This document shows, piece after piece, positions 16,172 through 23,148 of a DNA stretch of 23,975 nucleotides; the stretch's first letter is position 1, and every line of letters starts with the position of its first letter. The DNA comes from an archaeon (GTDB lineage Archaea; Asgardarchaeota; Hermodarchaeia; Hermodarchaeales; Hermodarchaeaceae). The notes below the pieces were generated by a model that had not been told where the DNA came from, searched no databases, and was given only the letters and a program-made list of their open reading frames with translations. Location of the stretch: positions 1 through 23,975 of the forward strand of contig JABXGX010000154.1 in NCBI GenBank assembly GCA_016550405.1. Direction: 5' to 3'. Made by a program: the position numbers and the translations under genes.

Positions 16172-16185
16172 TTCTGTCAACAGAA
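16172..16185 (-). promoter_or_regulatory. Inverted repeat before the GH35-like operon
   Basis: TTCTGT and ACAGAA are perfect inverted arms around a two-base centre, 28 bp before the ATG at 16144. Its size and place fit a dimeric regulator site near the transcription start. The remaining bases between this operon and the PNPOx-like gene hold no ORF. Confidence 0.35.
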
Positions 16186-16266
16186 TCCTGCTAAACTCGT
16201 GATATCCCACTAAAGAACCAGTATTTACTCCCATTGAAATAGGTTACCCTGTGCATCAAAATCCGA

Positions 16267-16698
16267 TTATTCAGTTGTGAATTCAAGTCTTTCAACTAGA
16301 TCCGGATACATTTTTCCAGGTTTCAAGTACTCAATTCTTTTAGGTATTAGTTGGACTAATGCAAACTTCGGGTCATCTGCTGATTTGAAATAATTTGAGA
16401 AAAATGAGGTTGAACTGGCTAATCGGGTTCGAATTTTGGGGTCTTCAATGATTTTTGCTACAGCTGAAAAACGGACATAGCCACCGCCATCCTCAAATCG
16501 AATAAGACGAACTACCTCAACCTTTACATTTTCTTTGATTTGTGCAACTTTTGCATCAGCTGAACCAGTAAGAACAAACAGCTCTCCACTATTTTCAACC
16601 AATGTTACTGGTCGCACCCGGGGTTGATCCTGCTCCACAGTTGCCAAAAAGATATTATTTTCACCCCGTAACAAATCCTCAACAGTTGGAATATCCAC
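16267..16698 (-). CDS. Pyridoxamine 5'-phosphate oxidase-like flavin-binding protein
   Basis: A 143-residue split-barrel protein of the PNPOx-like superfamily. The N-terminus NIFLATVEQDQPRVRPVTLVE is the usual first strand pair with the PRVRPV turn that contacts the FMN phosphate (seen here as 14-33 in two pieces: IFLATVEQDQP and RVRPVTLVE), followed by ELFVLTGSADAKVAQIKEN and a strand with RFSAVAKII. Small members of this family bind FMN, F420 or haem and act as oxidoreductases or cofactor-binding proteins; the cofactor cannot be decided here. The GTG start has AGGAGG ten bases upstream, and that site overlaps the stop of the M42 peptidase gene, so the two form an operon. Confidence 0.85.
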   Translation of the reverse strand: MDIPTVEDLLRGENNIFLATVEQDQPRVRPVTLVENSGELFVLTGSADAKVAQIKENVKVEVVRLIRFEDGGGYVRFSAVAKIIEDPKIRTRLASSTSFFSNYFKSADDPKFALVQLIPKRIEYLKPGKMYPDLVERLEFTTE

Positions 16699-16712
16699 CT
16701 ATCTTTCGCCTC

Positions 16713-17804
16713 CTAAGGTTTCCATGAATGAGTGAACCCATATACCAAATCAACAGCAGCTTTGATGTCACTTAAGCGAAGCAGTGAAATTGCCGAATGA
16801 ATATATCGACAGGGAACAGAAACAACACCTGTTGGAACTCCCTTACGACTTTGAGAAATGGGTCCTCCATCTGTCCCACCTCCTAATGGTTGTTTATATT
16901 GATAAGGAATATTTTCCTGCTTCGCTACCGTCTCCAGGGATGCTAGAACCTTTGGATGTGCTATTAGTGATCGGTCTGCTACAGTAATTGCTGGGCCTTT
17001 TCCTAATGCTGTAGGAGATTTATGTTTGGGGATACCTGGCATATCACCCGCAGAGGTACATTCGAGAGCTAAAGCAACATCTGGGTCTAGAGTATAAGCC
17101 CCCGTTCGAGCCCCACGACCTCCGATTTCTTCAGCCACCGCGAAATTCATTGCAATGGTTGCTTTGTGATTCTTGGATTTCGCTAACTGCTTCAAGACTT
17201 CGATTATAATCAAGCAACCAACTCGGTCATCAAAAGCTTTACCAGATACTGTGTCATTTGGGAGCTCAACAAAAGGCTGCCATACAGTCAGAGGAGTTCC
17301 AATGCGAACACCCATAGCTTCAACAGCATCTTTTGTTTGAATACCAATATCCACAAATAGATCATCAATTGCAATTACTCTCTCTCGTTCTTTAGCCGTG
17401 GTTAGGTGTGGAGGGGTCGCTCCGATTACACCAAAAATCTGAGTGGCAGAATCTGTTCCATGAGGACGAAGTATCACTCGATGCCCAGGAAGAATGCGTG
17501 GATCCCAACCACCAATTGGTGTTAGTCGCAGAAATCCGTTCTTATGAATGAAGCGGACAATAAATCCTATCTCATCCATATGTGCATCAAGCAGAATTCG
17601 TGTATTTTCTTGAGAACCTTTTCGAATAGCCAAAAGATTCCCGAGAGGATCAACCCATGCTTCGTCGACTAAGTCTTCAATTATTTGATGAATAAGGGTT
17701 CGTGCATCATCTTCAAACCCTGAGATGCCAATCACCTCAGATAAGGAGCGGAGGGTGTTACTTAGTGCTTCATCTGACATGTCGGATTCACTCGATATAG
17801 GCAC
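16713..17804 (-). CDS. M42 family aminopeptidase (TET-type metallopeptidase)
   Basis: A zinc or cobalt aminopeptidase of family M42, which forms tetrahedral dodecamers that trim peptides released by the proteasome and other proteases. Metal ligands and catalytic residues are all in place: H75 in LLDAHMDEIG, bridging D192 in KAFDDRVG, catalytic E225 and ligand E226 in AVAEEIGGRG, E248 in ALECTSAGD, and H336 in RYIHS. The glycine-rich GGGTDGGPI segment precedes the last histidine as in the family. The 363-residue length is normal. The frame starts at GTG 17804, while ATG at codon 9 (17780) is an alternative start. Cytoplasmic. It is the first gene of a minus-strand operon with the PNPOx-like gene. 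Confidence 0.93.
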   Translation of the reverse strand: MPISSESDMSDEALSNTLRSLSEVIGISGFEDDARTLIHQIIEDLVDEAWVDPLGNLLAIRKGSQENTRILLDAHMDEIGFIVRFIHKNGFLRLTPIGGWDPRILPGHRVILRPHGTDSATQIFGVIGATPPHLTTAKERERVIAIDDLFVDIGIQTKDAVEAMGVRIGTPLTVWQPFVELPNDTVSGKAFDDRVGCLIIIEVLKQLAKSKNHKATIAMNFAVAEEIGGRGARTGAYTLDPDVALALECTSAGDMPGIPKHKSPTALGKGPAITVADRSLIAHPKVLASLETVAKQENIPYQYKQPLGGGTDGGPISQSRKGVPTGVVSVPCRYIHSAISLLRLSDIKAAVDLVYGFTHSWKP

Positions 17805-17858
17805 TTTTCTACAGGTGTTTGTTACCTAGGTTTGATTTAAGACTAATGTCAGTATCTC

Positions 17859-17885
17859 ACATATGTTTGAAGATTTTTACATATG
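17859..17885. repeat. Two ACATATG copies 20 bp apart in a divergent promoter region
   Basis: ACATATG occurs at 17859-17865 and again at 17879-17885, exactly 20 bp (two DNA turns) apart; the first is part of the palindrome ACATATGT. They lie between the divergent M42 gene and the 370-residue protein gene, so they could be a shared regulator site or form part of the promoters. Confidence 0.3.
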
Positions 17886-17959
17886 ATTGCGGAAACCTTT
17901 AATTGCTCAGAATCCACGCTACTTTTAGAGCATCCTAAAGGGTCTTTGGAAAAAGGGCA

Positions 17960-19072
17960 GTGAAATCAATGACATTACATTCGGTGTTCATTTTTCTTCA
18001 ATCCGGTGAAACCCTTGTTTCGCACAGCTCACCAGTTGTGAAACTCGAACAAACACTGCTAACTGGACTTCTCACAGCGATCCGTGAGTTTGGACATGAA
18101 GCAATTGCAGAAGAGATCCGCACCATCGGAGCTGGGGAGTACAGGTTCCACTATGATGTGTATGATAAAACCTCCTCTTCGGCTCCTCAGAAACAAGGCA
18201 ATAAAAACAAAAGCGAAGCCCCGATTGGTCTTATTACGGTAGGTTTAGCGGACGGGAATGCTGATGAACTTGAAGTTCAAGCGGTCCTGCATAGTCTTAA
18301 CGTCCTTTTTTATGCTCAATATGAACCGCTTCTCGAAAAATGGAATGGTGATGTCAAACCCTTCCAATCCTTCCTCCCAATCATAAATGATGCCCTAGAA
18401 GCACATAACGAACGGTCACAAGTTGCCAAACGGCGAATATCCTCCGCTGAATACATTCTTGAGGTCTTTGAAGAAACCTTAGATGTAGTACTCCTCAACA
18501 TCCTGGTCGGCAACGCTATTATCATCACAGGTGTCAAGAATAAGAAATTTCAAGAACTCAGCGAAGCCATCGACAACGTTCTCCCATTCACAGTCCCCAA
18601 CATGCTTGGAATAACAGATCTTGAAACTGCCCAAGGAATCCTCCAAAGCCGAAAGGAACAACAACGTAAACGGCCTACGCTTCTCGGTGTCTCTGAGAAA
18701 ATCTATCGAAGCCTGACGACTCCTCAGAACTTAGAGCATTATCTGTTTGTGAATCTATCCAAGAAATCACCTGTGTTTATTGCTCCTTCAAATCAGCCGA
18801 GTATGGATCTTGCCCAACAAGCCCTTGAAATGGCTAAAGACGACGTTGCCCTCCAGGCAAAACTTCTTGAACTGCAATTTGATACACTCCGAGTGCAACT
18901 CGCCAGCTTCATGGAATTACGGCGAAGCGCTCAACATTTCACGCTTGAACACCTACGAAGCCTCTTGCACCTCGATTCCGAGCGGTTTCGGTTACTCACC
19001 TATCTATCTCAAGAATCAATTCTTGCCCAACCACCCGAACCTGAAGTTGAGTCTAAAGCCAAAGGCGAGTAG
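17960..19072 (+). CDS. Unknown 370-residue protein with possible longin/roadblock-like N-terminus
   Basis: The first 140 residues open with a strand, a Gly turn and a long helix (LHSVFIFLQSGETLVSH, then EQTLLTGLLTAIREFGHEAI), followed by strands (EYRFHYDVYD, APIGLITVGLAD) and a helix with LNVLFYAQYEPLLEKW. This order is like the longin/roadblock-type domains that Asgard archaea use with small GTPases, but no signature proves it. A low-complexity loop (SSSAPQKQGNKNKSE) interrupts it. The middle has a strand-helix block (VVLLNILVGNAIIITGVK, DNVLPFTVPNMLG), and the C-terminal 100 residues are helical with coiled-coil character (LAQQALEMAKDDVALQAKL). No membrane segment. Start GTG 17960 or ATG 17969. 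It is a single-gene unit about 2.2 kb upstream of the Rab-like GTPase. Confidence 0.7.
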   Translation: MKSMTLHSVFIFLQSGETLVSHSSPVVKLEQTLLTGLLTAIREFGHEAIAEEIRTIGAGEYRFHYDVYDKTSSSAPQKQGNKNKSEAPIGLITVGLADGNADELEVQAVLHSLNVLFYAQYEPLLEKWNGDVKPFQSFLPIINDALEAHNERSQVAKRRISSAEYILEVFEETLDVVLLNILVGNAIIITGVKNKKFQELSEAIDNVLPFTVPNMLGITDLETAQGILQSRKEQQRKRPTLLGVSEKIYRSLTTPQNLEHYLFVNLSKKSPVFIAPSNQPSMDLAQQALEMAKDDVALQAKLLELQFDTLRVQLASFMELRRSAQHFTLEHLRSLLHLDSERFRLLTYLSQESILAQPPEPEVESKAKGE

Positions 19073-19140
19073 GCTTCATCCTCGATTTTCGATATGGCGC
19101 GCTAGCTAGCCAATGAGGGCGTTGGGAATTTCTCCGCGCG

Positions 19141-19222
19141 TATTTTAAGAAAGGTAACGGGGCATTTTAATGTTCATTTAGACATTTTAATGACCGACTT
19201 AATTTTATTTTTTTAAAAATAA
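19141..19222 (+). repeat. 20-bp phased CATTTTAATG repeats next to an A/T tract
   Basis: CATTTTAATG occurs at 19163-19172 and 19183-19192, exactly 20 bp apart, with a related TATTTTAAG at 19141-19149 one step upstream. A nearly pure A/T tract (TTAATTTTATTTTTTTAAAA) follows at about 19199-19218. Phased repeats beside an easily melted tract resemble iterons with an unwinding element, or a multi-copy operator. Confidence 0.5.
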
Positions 19223-19349
19223 CCAGTATATGGCTTTTTTATGGAATTCTCTTCCACGACCCTTTAGTTCTGAGTATCGGTTTTTCATAGTTCTTTTGAT
19301 AATACGCTTTTCTAAGTCTCGTAAACGACGTGGAGAAAACATGCGAAGC

Positions 19350-19357
19350 TTTATATG
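19350..19357 (+). promoter_or_regulatory. TATA box of the ATPase operon
   Basis: TTTATATG, which places transcription start near 19380, about 30 bases before the first gene's ATG. Confidence 0.55.
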
Positions 19358-19363
19358 TGCAAA

Positions 19364-19413
19364 AATGAAAATGAATGAACATCAATGAAATTCAATGAGG
19401 TAACATGAGCGAT
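19364..19413 (+). repeat. Five-unit 10-bp phased AATGA array over the transcription start
   Basis: Successive decamers read AATGAAAATG, AATGAACATC, AATGAAATTC, AATGAGGTAA and CATGAGCGAT, so ATGA recurs at 19365, 19375, 19385, 19395 and 19405, exactly one DNA turn apart. The array begins seven bases after the TATA box and ends at the first gene's start, so a protein binding one face of the DNA here would block transcription. It also creates short overlapping ATG...TGA frames. Confidence 0.6.
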
Positions 19414-19615
19414 GGCAACGGAGAAAGCGTCGGCGTCTGGGAGAGCTCAATCAGACGCACTAGCTCGTCTCCAAGCGCCAAGCATCGAGGAGCAACTCAA
19501 AGAAGCGATGCCCTTGGTGACCGCGACGCTCCGAGTGCGAATTGCCCGAACGATTGCACAACTACGTGAAGATGAATCACTGGCCAAACAAAAAAGAGGA
19601 GTGAGGAATGCGTGA
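19412..19615 (+). CDS. Small helical protein, first gene of the ATPase operon
   Basis: A 67-residue, Ala/Arg/Glu-rich protein predicted to be almost all helix: a disordered start (MATEKASASGRAQ), then helices with IEEQLKEAMPLVTATL and RIARTIAQLRE, and a basic end (KQKRGVRN). Unrecognised. GAGGT lies ten bases before the ATG. It overlaps the next gene by four bases (GTGA), so both are translated as a unit. The alternative frame from ATG 19405 gives an unconvincing Ser-rich peptide, so this frame is preferred. A small adaptor or assembly factor for the operon's ATPase is an inference from position only. Confidence 0.6.
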   Translation: MATEKASASGRAQSDALARLQAPSIEEQLKEAMPLVTATLRVRIARTIAQLREDESLAKQKRGVRNA

Positions 19616-19893
19616 GTAACAAAGCCAAAGCGCTTCAACCCAAACTACGTCTACAAGAAGCAATGAACCAACTTGATGCCACAGCCGTACTGGAACTTAT
19701 CACCCCCACCGCCCGAACATTTCAATGCCAACGCAATGGTCATCTGGTCGATGGTGGGTATTGTGCCCTCTTCTGTCCAATTGGAAAGGAGATGGTAGTC
19801 TTCGATCCTACAGGTGGCATTGAAGTCGTCTGTCCCTTTGCTTTCAACAATTTCTTGGGACGAATGGGAGACGGGATTTTAAGCGATGCATAA
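19612..19893 (+). CDS. Small protein with four cysteines, second gene of the ATPase operon
   Basis: A 93-residue protein with a helical first third (LRLQEAMNQLDATAVLELI) and a strand-rich remainder holding C39, H44, C51, C55 and C74 (FQCQRNGH, GGYCALFCPIG, GIEVVCPF). The four cysteines could bind zinc, but the spacing (C-x11-C-x3-C-x18-C) does not match a family I know. The GTG start overlaps the previous gene's stop. The ATPase gene follows after 74 bases with its own ribosome binding site. Function unknown; conserved position beside the ATPase would be the main clue. Confidence 0.65.
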   Translation: MSNKAKALQPKLRLQEAMNQLDATAVLELITPTARTFQCQRNGHLVDGGYCALFCPIGKEMVVFDPTGGIEVVCPFAFNNFLGRMGDGILSDA

Positions 19894-19967
19894 TGGGACC
19901 GAATCTGGGAGAAGTGTGGAATCAAACAATCAGGTGCTGTAAACACTTCAATCACTGGTGATAGAAG

Positions 19968-21128
19968 ATGTTCGCTTTCGATGAACGATTGAAAAGTCTG
20001 GGCTGGTCTGATTTTCCATTTCGTATTGATGTTATACCAGAGGTGTTTGCAGGGCAAAAACGGCTCCTCAATCCCCTGACGATTCAACTTCGAACGGGGA
20101 ATATTATTCTAATTGAGGGCGGTCGTGGCACAGGTAAAACCCATGTGCTCCGATCGCTTAAAGATTCATTAACCCATTCAAAGGGAATGGTTCCGCTACT
20201 TATCTCAGAGCCACTCGATTCATCCATTCTAAGTAGTGCCTTGATCGGATTGATGAATCATCAACTTATGCAAAAGAACAAGACCGTACCCACCCTTGTT
20301 GATGTGATGGTGGCAAAAGTTCAGGAGTTTTACCAACAAAGCCACCAACGCATCGTGCTATTAATTGATGATGGGCAATCCCTTGCACTTACCCAGGATG
20401 ATTCTGAAACTGCTGAGACTGAAAAACGAAAAACGGTTCGGTGGCTCCGCGTTCTCAGTGACTTACCAGCCGTAGTTGTGTTTATTGCAGGGCTTACAGG
20501 TTTTTCTCGAGCTCTTACAAGTATTTTTCCTCCCCTCGCTGAGCGTGTAACCTTGGAATTTACTTTAGAGACCGAAGGACCCAATGGTCTCGAAGTCTTG
20601 ACCGTGAAAGAAACTGAGCAGCTTATCCGCGAGCGAATCGAGCATTTTGGTGGCAATGGGCTGATCCCTTTTAATACGGAAGCTATTGAAGAGATTCATT
20701 TCCATACGAGAGGGTATCCACGGAGTACACTCCGGTTCTGTGAAAACATCATTTCAATAGCCTTCCAAGAAGATACACCCGCTGGAGACAGAATAACTCG
20801 GGACTTTGTTCAGCAGGTAATAAAACAACGTCCAAGTCCGCCTCCTGTCACAACCCTTGCACCAACAGCCCTTGATCAGACACGTTTTGTTGAGACAAGT
20901 CCGACTGCTGAAGATGAAGAGTGGTTTGAAGAATTCGATGAGCTCACTGCGACCCAACGTGAAATTCTTGCGATTACCAAAGAGTTGAAACGTGTCACCT
21001 CTTCGGTAGTAGCAGAGGAAATTGGGATAACTAAAGGTACTGCTTCAAATGAACTCAAGAAGTTGTACGATATGCAGAAACTCCAACGACGGAAAGGCTA
21101 TCGTGGGTTTGAATATCTTCCTCGTTAG
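19968..21128 (+). CDS. ExeA/TniB-like AAA ATPase fused to a C-terminal winged helix
   Basis: The N-terminus (FDERLKSLGWSDFPF) and P-loop GGRGTGKTH (51-59) follow the ExeA/TniB and Orc1/Cdc6 style of AAA ATPases. Walker B is IVLLIDDGQ (129-137), with aspartate where DE is usual; an arginine-containing region ends FPPLAERVTLEF, and the sensor-2 helix is GYPRSTLRFCENI (249-261). After an acidic linker (EDEEWFEEFDE) comes a winged helix (about 325-385: ATQREILAITKEL, VVAEEIGITKGTASNELKKL) with a basic wing, so it should bind DNA. At 386 residues it is near Orc1/Cdc6 length, but the core looks closer to ExeA/TniB. GGTGAT five bases before the ATG fixes the start. Roles in transcription control, replication or DNA mobility are all open. 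Confidence 0.8.
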   Translation: MFAFDERLKSLGWSDFPFRIDVIPEVFAGQKRLLNPLTIQLRTGNIILIEGGRGTGKTHVLRSLKDSLTHSKGMVPLLISEPLDSSILSSALIGLMNHQLMQKNKTVPTLVDVMVAKVQEFYQQSHQRIVLLIDDGQSLALTQDDSETAETEKRKTVRWLRVLSDLPAVVVFIAGLTGFSRALTSIFPPLAERVTLEFTLETEGPNGLEVLTVKETEQLIRERIEHFGGNGLIPFNTEAIEEIHFHTRGYPRSTLRFCENIISIAFQEDTPAGDRITRDFVQQVIKQRPSPPPVTTLAPTALDQTRFVETSPTAEDEEWFEEFDELTATQREILAITKELKRVTSSVVAEEIGITKGTASNELKKLYDMQKLQRRKGYRGFEYLPR

Positions 21129-21215
21129 CGTGGCTTATTTCCTTCGCAGCTTTCTACAAGAATCTCCCTAAGATGCTTGGAGACACATATCTTTAAGTGA
21201 CACTTCCACGGAAAT

Positions 21216-21232
21216 AGGATTAGAAAAATCCT
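21216..21232 (+). promoter_or_regulatory. Hairpin in the leader of the GTPase gene
   Basis: AGGATT and AATCCT form a 6-bp stem around AGAAA, ending 17 bases before the GTPase ATG. A TATA-like CTTTAAGT at 21191-21198 would place the transcript start near the hairpin, so it could be an operator or a leader structure. No clear ribosome binding site precedes the ATG. Confidence 0.3.
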
Positions 21233-21249
21233 GCTGCCGGGACCAGCCT

Positions 21250-21798
21250 ATGTCACACGATGCCTTCGATTATCTTTTCAAAGTTGTTCTAGTCGGTGAC
21301 GCAGAGGTGGGAAAAACAAGCCTCACAACCCGCTTTGCCTATGGCACGTTCACAGATGGCTATATCTCAACCCTCGGCGTTGATTTCATTGTAAAATCAC
21401 TTCCCCTGGACAACTACATCGTAAAACTTCAAGCCTGGGATACAGCCGGGCAAGAACGCTATGCGGGGGTACGCCCAATTTATTATCGAGGGGCGAAGGG
21501 AGCTTTATTGGTCTTCGATATTACAATGCGTCAAAGTTTCGTGAATGTAGATAAATGGTATGATCAGATTCGGAAATTTTCTGGGAATGATGTTCCTATC
21601 ATTTTAGTAGGGAACAAGATTGATCTTGTTGATTCTCGAGTGATTAGCACTGATGAAGTTCAAGTGTATGCGGCACAGAAGGGGATGCCATACTTCGAAA
21701 CTAGTGCAAAAACCGATTATGCTGTAAATGATGTGTTTCTGAAACTGGCCGAGGTCATTTTATCAAAGGAACTTGGCCGAGAAGGGATGAAGGAGTAA
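21250..21798 (+). CDS. Rab-like small GTPase
   Basis: A complete Ras-superfamily GTPase of Rab type. G1 is GDAEVGKTS (16-24), the switch I threonine is T41 in TLGVDF, G3 is WDTAGQE (63-69), G4 NKID (122-125) and G5 TSAK (151-154). Rab family marks are clear: GVDF before strand 2, KLQAWDTAGQERY, YYRGAKGALLVFDIT. Such close Rab likeness in an archaeal context points to an Asgard lineage. The C-terminus (LGREGMKE) has no cysteine, so it cannot be prenylated like eukaryotic Rabs and membrane contact would need a partner. Length 182 is short of eukaryotic Rabs by the missing hypervariable tail. The next gene begins 17-35 bases downstream and is probably co-transcribed, making it a candidate partner. 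Confidence 0.95.
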   Translation: MSHDAFDYLFKVVLVGDAEVGKTSLTTRFAYGTFTDGYISTLGVDFIVKSLPLDNYIVKLQAWDTAGQERYAGVRPIYYRGAKGALLVFDITMRQSFVNVDKWYDQIRKFSGNDVPIILVGNKIDLVDSRVISTDEVQVYAAQKGMPYFETSAKTDYAVNDVFLKLAEVILSKELGREGMKE

Positions 21799-21833
21799 CC
21801 GGTCCCCTCCAAAAAATGCAGAGCTGCCTTGTA

Positions 21834-23039
21834 ATGTCAGAAGATACCTCCTCTCCAGAAGTTCAACCACCCGAACGAATCTGGGAACTGCTAGAACGAT
21901 ATCTAGCTCTAGGTGAGAGATATAATAAACAAACTCAGAAAATCGAAGCTGACGCCAATCAACGGCTTGTACAATACTTTCAAGAAAAGTCACCGGATTT
22001 GAAGCATCATCTTGTGGATACTAACACCTTGATTGAGTATTTGGATGAATTTTTGGATCATTTGCTGATCTATTACGCCTATTATCGCAGTGTTAGACGG
22101 AGTATGGCCACGCTTTTTGCTTCCGTTGGAATCACAGATCATCGAATGTTTGCTGAGATGGTTCGAGCGACAAGTGATCCTCGTGTAAAGATTCAAATTA
22201 ATGAGTTGGATTCACAGGGAGTAGTGTGGTTTTTGCGTCAATTTTTAGATGAGTACCAATCGGTAGAACGTCATATCAACAAACTAACTGCCTATTTACC
22301 GAAATTAGCTGAGGCGGTCAGACAAACCTACAGCGAAAGTATGCACCGGTTCCATGAAGTCCTAGCTTATGTGGTGTCAGAGGAATCTAAGACTTTACGA
22401 GATGCAGGCTATGAAAAGGTTGAAGCCGCGATTACTGATAATGACTTAAGCACTAAAGCCAATCTTGTGGTTGAAGCTATTGAATATTTTGTGAAGGATG
22501 CGCAAAATCATCCAACCTATATTCTCACCGAGTCTGCGGGCTATTTTGGAACCGCTGAAATGGAGGAGTTTGATAATAAGATAACCACGTTTAGAAATGT
22601 GCATGAGCTCTTTAAAGAGCATGTTAGCCTTTCCAATCGGACCCGCTGGATTTATGAACGTCACCACACGACACTCTTTTCAAGTATTTTTGAAGGACCT
22701 CACCTCGAATTGTTGGAAATGCGGGACCGAATCCGCAACGGTGCAAAAATGAAGACCCTACAAAAAAATATCCGCGATTGCCCTGATATGCTATTAGGCG
22801 TTTCCCAAGCCTATTCACTTTTTCTAGAGTTTAGTGCGTACTCAAAACAAATGCTAACACTCGTTGATGCATATCGAGAAATGGCTGATTTTCTCCAAAG
22901 CGAACTGCTGCAAATTTTGTATACAATGGAATTGCAGCGAAATCACCTTTATCTCGAAGTCCGTGATGAGTTTCGAGGAATTCTAAATGAGTTCCAGCAA
23001 ACACTGCTGGAAGTATGTTCTCTCAATCCCACCGAATAA
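21834..23039 (+). CDS. Helical, coiled-coil-like protein next to the GTPase
   Basis: A largely helical protein of about 400 residues without signal peptide or membrane helix. Heptad-like segments are frequent (ERIWELLERYLALGERYNKQ, EYQSVERHINKLTAYLPKLA, FREFLDEYQ-type helices through 130-300), with an aromatic-rich middle (HLLIYYAYYRSVRRSM). The frame is open from ATG 21816, but ATG 21834 (MSEDTSSPEVQPPERIW) reads more naturally after the short gap from the GTPase; neither has a clear ribosome binding site. I do not recognise the family. Being directly downstream of a Rab-like GTPase, with no promoter visible between them, it may be an effector, tether or regulator; that is inference from position and helical character only. 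Confidence 0.7.
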   Translation: MSEDTSSPEVQPPERIWELLERYLALGERYNKQTQKIEADANQRLVQYFQEKSPDLKHHLVDTNTLIEYLDEFLDHLLIYYAYYRSVRRSMATLFASVGITDHRMFAEMVRATSDPRVKIQINELDSQGVVWFLRQFLDEYQSVERHINKLTAYLPKLAEAVRQTYSESMHRFHEVLAYVVSEESKTLRDAGYEKVEAAITDNDLSTKANLVVEAIEYFVKDAQNHPTYILTESAGYFGTAEMEEFDNKITTFRNVHELFKEHVSLSNRTRWIYERHHTTLFSSIFEGPHLELLEMRDRIRNGAKMKTLQKNIRDCPDMLLGVSQAYSLFLEFSAYSKQMLTLVDAYREMADFLQSELLQILYTMELQRNHLYLEVRDEFRGILNEFQQTLLEVCSLNPTE

Positions 23040-23120
23040 TTGCACGCATAAGGATGCCGGTATAGACAAGGACTTGTTTGCTGTATTAGGAAAAAATAAA
23101 GGCAGGACTTTCACTTTTCG

Positions 23121-23128
23121 AAATATAC
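23121..23128 (+). promoter_or_regulatory. TATA box of the M28 peptidase gene
   Basis: AATATACA about 24-28 bp before the ATG at 23149, inside AT-rich DNA; spacing suggests a leaderless or very short-leader transcript. The rest of 23040-23148 shows nothing else. Confidence 0.45.
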
Positions 23129-23148
23129 AGATCTCTGAAGTGATCTTA

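Larger units (their letters stand above)
19073..19411 (+). promoter_or_regulatory. Gene-free AT-rich regulatory region before the ATPase operon
   Basis: This stretch holds no credible gene. It contains a small TCGA/TCGA inverted repeat right after the preceding stop, a perfect palindrome GCTAGCTAGC at 19101-19110, repeats of ATTTTAA(T)G at 19142, 19164 and 19184, an A/T tract at about 19198-19222, a TATA box at 19350-19357 and a 10-bp repeat array leading to the first gene. It is promoter and operator DNA; a replication-origin role is possible but unproven. Confidence 0.5.

Noticed and set aside
19101..19110. GCTAGCTAGC palindrome considered as an integration site
   Set aside because: No tRNA, integrase or matching repeat elsewhere in the window; short palindromes like this occur by chance.
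19405..19570. Alternative frame from ATG 19405 (MSDGNGESVGVWESS...) overlapping the first ATPase-operon gene
   Set aside because: Ser/Arg-rich, low-order translation ending before the operon overlap; the 19412 frame has better composition and a GTGA coupling to the next gene.
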